Origin: WFQV01 sp964611145
GTDB lineage: Bacteria; Bacteroidota; Ignavibacteria; Ignavibacteriales; Melioribacteraceae
Direction of reading: 5' to 3'
Assembly: GCA_964611145.1 (NCBI GenBank)
Contig: CAZSYM010000052.1
Coordinates: 1 to 9,857, forward strand
DNA: 9,857 nt
Shown in pieces: positions 6,577-9,857 of this stretch. The first letter of the stretch is position 1, and each line of letters opens with the position of its first letter. The position numbers and the translations under genes are program-made. The notes beneath the pieces were generated by a model. That model ran no database searches. It saw only the letters and a program-made list of their open reading frames with translations, and had not been told where the DNA came from.

Positions 6577-7216
6577 CTACTCGATAAAAATAAAAGAATT
6601 AACCAAACTTTTCGGGCGACGTCTTGTTTTTCGCAATATCGACGGGGAATTCCGCGCGGGAAATATTTACGGTATAGCGGGAAAGAACGGCGCGGGGAAA
6701 TCGACTTTCGTGAAAATTCTTGCCGGTGTTCTTTCCCCGACGAGCGGGTCGGCTGTTCATTACAAAAACGATAAGAAAATATCCCACGAGAAAATTTTCG
6801 AACATCTCGGCTTCGTATCTCCTTATCTGATTCTCTACGACGAATTTACCGCCGAAGAAAATCTCATCCATTTTTCCCGAATACGAGGAGAAGAATACGA
6901 TACCGATTACGCAAACGCTTTGTTGAAACGCTTCGGGCTATACAAACGAAGAAAGGACTTGCTTAAAAATTACTCCTCCGGAATGAAGCAAAGAATGAAA
7001 TTCGTCTTTGCGCTTTTGCATAAACCCTTTCTTCTGATTTTGGACGAGCCGACATCGAACCTTGACGAAAACGGCAAGGAGACGGTTTACGAAATAATTC
7101 GTGAGCAAGGGAAGGAAAGACTTGTCATAGTTGCAAGCAATGAAGAACGGGATTTATCCCTTTGTGCGGAAATTCTGAACTTGGAAGATTATAAGAAAAG
7201 GGAGGCGGAAAATTGA
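6569..7216 (+). CDS. ccmA: CcmA-like ABC transporter ATPase
   Basis: Cytoplasmic ATPase subunit that should power the permease encoded next. The 215-residue protein has Walker A GKNGAGKST at 38-46, the signature YSSGMKQR at 135-142, Walker B LLILDEP at 155-161 with catalytic Glu160, and the D-loop SNLD at 163-166. Two switch positions are not canonical. The Q-loop region reads FVSPYLILYDEFT (82-94) with no Gln, and the H-switch region reads VASNEERDL (188-196) with Asn where His is usual. I recall this pattern from small CcmA-like ATPases of Bacteroidota, so it may be a subfamily trait rather than a defect. The name rests on the neighbouring CcmB; in E. coli CcmA uses ATP to release holo-CcmE during cytochrome c maturation. 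The ATG overlaps the protease stop by 8 bases. Confidence 0.85.
   Translation: MIDYSIKIKELTKLFGRRLVFRNIDGEFRAGNIYGIAGKNGAGKSTFVKILAGVLSPTSGSAVHYKNDKKISHEKIFEHLGFVSPYLILYDEFTAEENLIHFSRIRGEEYDTDYANALLKRFGLYKRRKDLLKNYSSGMKQRMKFVFALLHKPFLLILDEPTSNLDENGKETVYEIIREQGKERLVIVASNEERDLSLCAEILNLEDYKKREAEN
7198..7205 (+). promoter_or_regulatory. strong Shine-Dalgarno for the TTG start of ccmB
   Basis: AAGGGAGG at the end of the ATPase gene stands seven bases before TTG 7213. The TTG overlaps the ATPase stop as TTGA (7213-7216), a classic coupled stop-start. The strong site and exact overlap make this the clearest TTG start in the window. Confidence 0.75.
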
Positions 7217-7872
7217 AAGCCTTCGCCTTGTTCAAAAAGGATTGGCAGTCGGAACTGCGAACCCGCTATGCTCTGAACTCTCTGGCGATGTTCGTTCTGG
7301 TTACAATCAGCGTCATGCTTTTTTCCATAGGCTACGAAAGCGTTTCGCCTTTTCTGACGGCGGGACTCTTTTGGGTGGCGGTTTTCTTTTCAGCAATGTC
7401 GGGGCTTTCGAGGGTTTTTGTTTCCGAGGAGGAACGGGGAACTACATTGGCATTGCAAATCACGGCTTTGCCTTCGACGATTTTCACCGGCAAATTGCTT
7501 TTCAATCTGGTTCTCGTTTTCTTGATGAACACGGCAATTACTTTTTTGTTTCTGATTTTTTTCCCCTCCTTTACGATTGCAAATTGGGCTATGTTCGGAA
7601 TAGCCTTTGTTTTCGGGGGTGGCGGCATTGCCATTTCCTCCACGCTAATAGCGGCAATCATTTCCAAGGCGAACGCAAAAGGCACTCTTTATCCCGTCCT
7701 ATCCTTCCCTATTTTGTTGCCTCTTATTCTTACTCTCCTGGAAATCACAAAATCCGCGATGGAAGGCGCTCCTATTTTAGAAGCGTGGACGGAAATCGCT
7801 TCTCTGATAAGCTACGACGTTATTATAATTACGGCGGGTTACTTGCTTTTCGATTTTATTTGGAAAGATTAA
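7213..7872 (+). CDS. ccmB: CcmB-family heme exporter permease
   Basis: Integral inner-membrane partner of the CcmA-like ATPase in cytochrome c maturation system I, once described as a heme exporter. The 219-residue product is the usual CcmB length. It opens with a cytoplasmic FKKDWQSELRTRYALNS segment typical of the family. Six hydrophobic segments follow at about 20-40, 47-69, 92-117, 123-150, 158-178 and 194-216. The conserved cytoplasmic stretch SRVFVSEEERGTTLALQ lies near 67-83. Start and ribosome site are described above. No ccmC, ccmE or ccmF follows: the gene ends 3 bases from the converging cobO stop, so any partners must lie elsewhere. Confidence 0.88.
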   Translation: MKAFALFKKDWQSELRTRYALNSLAMFVLVTISVMLFSIGYESVSPFLTAGLFWVAVFFSAMSGLSRVFVSEEERGTTLALQITALPSTIFTGKLLFNLVLVFLMNTAITFLFLIFFPSFTIANWAMFGIAFVFGGGGIAISSTLIAAIISKANAKGTLYPVLSFPILLPLILTLLEITKSAMEGAPILEAWTEIASLISYDVIIITAGYLLFDFIWKD

Positions 7873-7875
7873 GAT

Positions 7876-8406
7876 TTAAGAATCGAACCCCTTTCGCGAA
7901 AGCACTCCTTTCGTGTAATAATGCTTTACCTCTTTCATTTCGGTTACCAAATCCGCCGCGCCGACCAATCTTTCGGAACAGTAACGTCCCGTTAAAATCA
8001 ACTCGGTATTTGCGGGCTTGTTTTTAAGCATTTCCAACACTTCGGTTTCATTCACCAAACCGAAATAAATCGCCACGCAAATTTCGTCAAAGATCACAAG
8101 GTCATATTTCCCGCTTTGCATTTCGGATTCGACCTTGCGGAGCGCATCTTTTACACTTTGCTTTTCCGAACGTGTGGGCTTTCTTTTTTCCAGGACGAAA
8201 TCGTCGTTGCCTACTTGTCTCGTTTCAATTTTTTCTTCGAGTTTTTTCAAAGCGGAAAGCTCGGAATAAGGGTAGTTTTTCATTATTTGCATAAAAAGAA
8301 CTTTCAAACCGTTTCCCGCCGCGCGCACCGCCAGCCCCACCGCCGCGCTGGTTTTACCTCGCCCGTTACCGGTATAAATCTGAACGAATCTTTTTGCGTT
8401 TTTCAT
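7876..8406 (-). CDS. cobO: cob(I)alamin adenosyltransferase CobO/BtuR
   Basis: Transfers the adenosyl group of ATP to cob(I)alamin or corrinoid precursors to give adenosylcobalamin, in the cytoplasm. From the ATG at 8406 the protein has 176 residues, within the 170-200 of the CobO/BtuR family. RFVQIYTGNGRGKTSAA at 6-22 is the characteristic P-loop region, with GNGRGKTS at 13-20. YDLVIFDEI at 101-109 is the Walker B-like strand. ELILTGRYCSERLVGAADLV at 135-154 and the MKEVKHYYTKGV stretch near 157-168 match the family end. An in-frame TTG at 8466 would add 20 residues, but it has no ribosome site and family members start close to the P-loop, as here; the ATG has only a weak GGA upstream. No other cobalamin gene is visible, so this may serve salvage. 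Confidence 0.92.
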   Translation of the reverse strand: MKNAKRFVQIYTGNGRGKTSAAVGLAVRAAGNGLKVLFMQIMKNYPYSELSALKKLEEKIETRQVGNDDFVLEKRKPTRSEKQSVKDALRKVESEMQSGKYDLVIFDEICVAIYFGLVNETEVLEMLKNKPANTELILTGRYCSERLVGAADLVTEMKEVKHYYTKGVLSRKGFDS

Positions 8407-8483
8407 TTTTTGTTCCGAATTTCGAATTTTTCCTTTTGCTAAAATAAGGAGAGTTTTCTTTTTCAAGGAATAAGGTTTTGCTT
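8407..8483. promoter_or_regulatory. divergent promoter region between cobO and the permease gene
   Basis: These 77 AT-rich bases must hold the start signals for both directions. On the minus strand, TTG (8466-8464) followed after 17 bases by TATTTTAG resembles, with one mismatch, the TTG/TAnnTTTG pattern of Bacteroidota promoters. On the plus strand TAAAAT at 8439-8444 is a possible -10 box without a clear -35. Neither assignment is secure. Confidence 0.35.
8471..8475 (+). promoter_or_regulatory. Shine-Dalgarno deciding the permease start
   Basis: TAAGG is eight bases before ATG 8484 but only two before the in-frame TTG at 8478, so translation should begin at the ATG. Confidence 0.5.
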
Positions 8484-9206
8484 ATGGATTACACGACTTT
8501 GTTATTTGTGGGTTTAATATTGTTATTTGCTTCGACTACGCAGGGACTTTCGGGTTTCGGTTTTCAATTGATTTCCGTCCCCCTTCTGGTTCTTGTCATA
8601 GGGATTAAAGATGCGGTTGTCTTGGCGGCGCTCTGCGGATACGTGGTAAATATTTATTTGATAATCGCTTTGCGTCAACACTTGAAATTTTTCACATTGA
8701 AAAGATTAATCCTCGGAGCGCTTTTCGGCGTGCCTTTAGGCGCATATTTCTTAGCGAAAGCAAATTCCCTTTTGTTGGAACATATATTGGGAATAGTGAT
8801 TTTTCTTTTTGTCTTCTTCTCTTTCGTAAAAATAATAAAGCCGACGGGGATAAGCGACAATTGGGGTTATCTTTTCGGTTTGATTTCGGGATTGCTCGGC
8901 GGCGCTTTCAATACGAACGGTCCGCCGGTGGTTATCTATTTTTACTTACAAGGAATTGAAAAAGAAAGATTAAAGGCTTCCATTGCGGGATATTTTCTCT
9001 TTACGCTCAGCTTAATCGTTATATCTCACTTTGTGGCGGGGATAGGTTCCAAGCATGTTTACGTTATGTTCTTGGAGGCATTCCCCATAGTTCTTTTAGG
9101 TGCTTTTCTGGGCAATAAATTGTTTAAGCGAATCCCCACAGAGCTTTATAACAAGGTGATTTTGTTTCTTCTGGGTTTGATTTCAATTTCATTAATTTTA
9201 AGATAA
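8484..9206 (+). CDS. TauE/SafE-family sulfite/anion exporter permease
   Basis: Multi-pass inner-membrane transporter of the TauE/SafE (formerly DUF81) family. Members are linked to export or uptake of sulfite, sulfoacetate and other small anions; the substrate cannot be told here. The 240-residue protein is almost wholly hydrophobic with seven or eight membrane segments. It shows the internal-repeat signature twice: GLSGFGFQLISVP at 21-33 and GLLGGAFNTNGPPVVIY at 136-152. The second is the family hallmark with its NGPP turn. A charged cytoplasmic loop (QGIEKERLKAS) follows at about 156-166. It lies 17 bases before the ArsC-type gene and is divergent from cobO, so the pair probably forms a two-gene operon involved in sulfur or arsenic oxyanion handling. 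This role is inferred from position. Confidence 0.9.
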   Translation: MDYTTLLFVGLILLFASTTQGLSGFGFQLISVPLLVLVIGIKDAVVLAALCGYVVNIYLIIALRQHLKFFTLKRLILGALFGVPLGAYFLAKANSLLLEHILGIVIFLFVFFSFVKIIKPTGISDNWGYLFGLISGLLGGAFNTNGPPVVIYFYLQGIEKERLKASIAGYFLFTLSLIVISHFVAGIGSKHVYVMFLEAFPIVLLGAFLGNKLFKRIPTELYNKVILFLLGLISISLILR

Positions 9207-9210
9207 TCCA

Positions 9211-9218
9211 AAAGGAGG
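9211..9218 (+). promoter_or_regulatory. near-perfect Shine-Dalgarno of the arsC-type gene
   Basis: AAAGGAGG ends five bases before ATG 9224. It is the best ribosome site in the window and predicts that this second gene of the pair is translated efficiently in its own right. Confidence 0.75.
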
Positions 9219-9223
9219 TTCAA

Positions 9224-9577
9224 ATGGCTAAGATAATCGTTTATCAAAAACCGACATGCACCACAAGCAGAAAAGCTATTAAATACTTAAACGAAAAGGG
9301 TATTGAATTCGAAAAGGTGAACTATTACGAGAAAAGGTTCACGAAAAACAAATTAAAAACTTTGCTTAAAAAAATGGGATTGAAAGCGGAAGATATTCTG
9401 CGCAAACGGGATAAGGCTTATAAAGAATTGGATTTGAAAAACAAAAAATATTCCCAAGCCGAGTTAATAGCCTTAATGGCGGAAAATCCCGATTTGATTG
9501 AACGCCCAATTGTAGAAAAGGGAGAAAAAGCCGTACTCGCCCGACCGGTAGAAAAGATTGACGAATTGCTGAAATAA
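9224..9577 (+). CDS. arsC: ArsC-type arsenate reductase, thioredoxin fold
   Basis: Small cytoplasmic thioredoxin-fold protein of the ArsC/Spx superfamily, 117 residues. The N-terminal strand leads into PTCTTSRKA with Cys12 and Ser15 (CxxS). This fits the single-cysteine ArsC group rather than Spx, which has CxxC. Arg60 (DILRKRDKAYKELDL), Arg94 (IERPIV) and Arg107 (ARPVE) fall at the same residue numbers as the three oxyanion-binding arginines I recall for plasmid R773 ArsC, as does Cys12. That supports arsenate reduction with a glutathione/glutaredoxin-like thiol partner. Position 8 is Gln where R773 ArsC has His. The protein is about 24 residues shorter at the C-terminus than R773 ArsC. Many chromosomal relatives have no proven arsenate activity, so the specific role remains open. 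Probably co-transcribed with the permease upstream. Confidence 0.87.
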   Translation: MAKIIVYQKPTCTTSRKAIKYLNEKGIEFEKVNYYEKRFTKNKLKTLLKKMGLKAEDILRKRDKAYKELDLKNKKYSQAELIALMAENPDLIERPIVEKGEKAVLARPVEKIDELLK

Positions 9578-9827
9578 GACTTCTTTCGAATTTTTCCGTA
9601 ATACGGGGAAAACCCAAAAGGCTAAAAATTTAAATTCGACCCACTTGCTATTTTGTTATAATCGTTTTATATTTTAAATATAATTATGGTAACACAATAA
9701 AAATGTGAGTCAACGAAAATTTTGTTTTTGAACTTTTGTTGAAAAAATTCAATTAATATGCTAATTTTTTCATCGGAAATGTGGAAAAAAATTATAGCTA
9801 ATAAATAACATTTCAATGGGAGGAAAT
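9578..9827. other. AT-rich intergenic region without a gene
   Basis: No credible reading frame is present. Besides the hairpin at 9592-9612, an 8-bp perfect inverted repeat with a one-base centre lies at 9667-9683 (TTATATTT-T-AAATATAA), just after a TATAAT at 9657-9662. TTGAAA (9739-9744) with a 17-base spacer to TAATTT (9762-9767) is a weak sigma-70-like promoter for the gene starting at 9828. All matches are weakened by the very high AT content. Confidence 0.4.
9592..9612 (+). repeat. imperfect hairpin downstream of arsC
   Basis: TTTTCCGT and ACGGGGAA can pair with two G-T wobbles around a tiny AAT loop, 14 bases after the stop codon. It may slow transcription or protect the 3' end, but no T-run follows, so it does not qualify as a standard intrinsic terminator. 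Confidence 0.25.
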
Positions 9828-9857
9828 ATGAAACTCTTTACAAAATTTGTTGTAGTG
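9828..9857 (+). CDS. start of an unidentified gene, cut by the window end
   Basis: Only ten codons are present: MKLFTKFVVV. The strong GGGAGG at 9818-9823, four bases before ATG 9828, makes it a convincing start. The in-frame ATG at 9816 overlaps that ribosome site and is unlikely. A basic residue followed by a hydrophobic stretch suggests the beginning of a signal peptide or membrane anchor. Nothing can be said about function. Confidence 0.65.
   Translation, partial: MKLFTKFVVV

Noticed and set aside
7242..8027. A 261-codon open frame on the plus strand across ccmB and the end of cobO
   Set aside because: It overlaps two well-supported genes in another frame, its product is rich in Cys, Arg, Phe and Gly without domain-like pattern, and no ribosome site precedes it.
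8407..8466. Extension of cobO to TTG 8466
   Set aside because: No Shine-Dalgarno precedes it, and CobO proteins normally begin a few residues before the strand leading to the P-loop, as from ATG 8406.
9592..9612. Intrinsic terminator after arsC
   Set aside because: The stem needs two G-T pairs, the loop is too small, and no T-run follows; kept only as a weak hairpin.

Overview
This 9.9 kb window is a gene-dense, low-to-moderate GC bacterial chromosome segment. The most telling clue to lineage is the C-terminus of the secreted metalloprotease at 4909-6576. It reads like a Por/type IX secretion (T9SS) type A sorting domain: a YPQPF start, LPSGIYLFVL, then a basic GKTKKGKLVI end. With a BamD lipoprotein and a two-gene CcmAB-type ABC system, this points to the Bacteroidota/Ignavibacteriota/Kryptoniota side of the FCB group; the genus cannot be told from the sequence. 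Nothing looks like a phage, insertion sequence, CRISPR array, tRNA or rRNA. Base and codon use look even throughout.

Layout: (1) 1-143 is a non-coding leader with two mutually exclusive hairpins ahead of htpX (144-989). A small signal-peptide plus C-terminal-anchor protein of unknown function (991-1587) follows directly. (2) 1669-7872 is a six-gene plus-strand run in which every gene overlaps the next: bamD, a hotdog acyl-CoA thioesterase, a secreted seven-bladed FG-GAP/VCBS beta-propeller protein, the T9SS metalloprotease (HEFHH), a CcmA-like ATPase and a CcmB permease. (3) cobO, the cob(I)alamin adenosyltransferase, lies on the minus strand (7876-8406). It converges on ccmB with only 3 bases between stop codons. 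(4) Divergent from cobO are a TauE/SafE-family permease (8484-9206) and an ArsC-type arsenate reductase (9224-9577), probably co-transcribed. (5) An AT-rich, promoter-bearing gap (9578-9827) precedes the first ten codons of a further gene (9828 to the window end).

How the genes may work together: the six-gene run is heavily envelope-directed (outer-membrane assembly, two exported proteins, one ABC exporter), so it is probably an envelope biogenesis/secretion operon, although thioesterase and ccmAB are not obvious partners of bamD. The permease/ArsC pair suggests oxyanion (sulfur or arsenic) handling. Four of the twelve starts I favour are TTG, each supported by a Shine-Dalgarno sequence, a signal peptide or both. 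Automated start calls in this genome should therefore be treated with care.

No obviously new defence or mobile system is visible. The best leads are the propeller/T9SS-protease pair inside the bamD-ccmAB operon, the alternative hairpins in the htpX leader, the CcmA-like ATPase with non-canonical Q-loop and H-switch residues, and the permease/ArsC pair with a conserved arginine triad.
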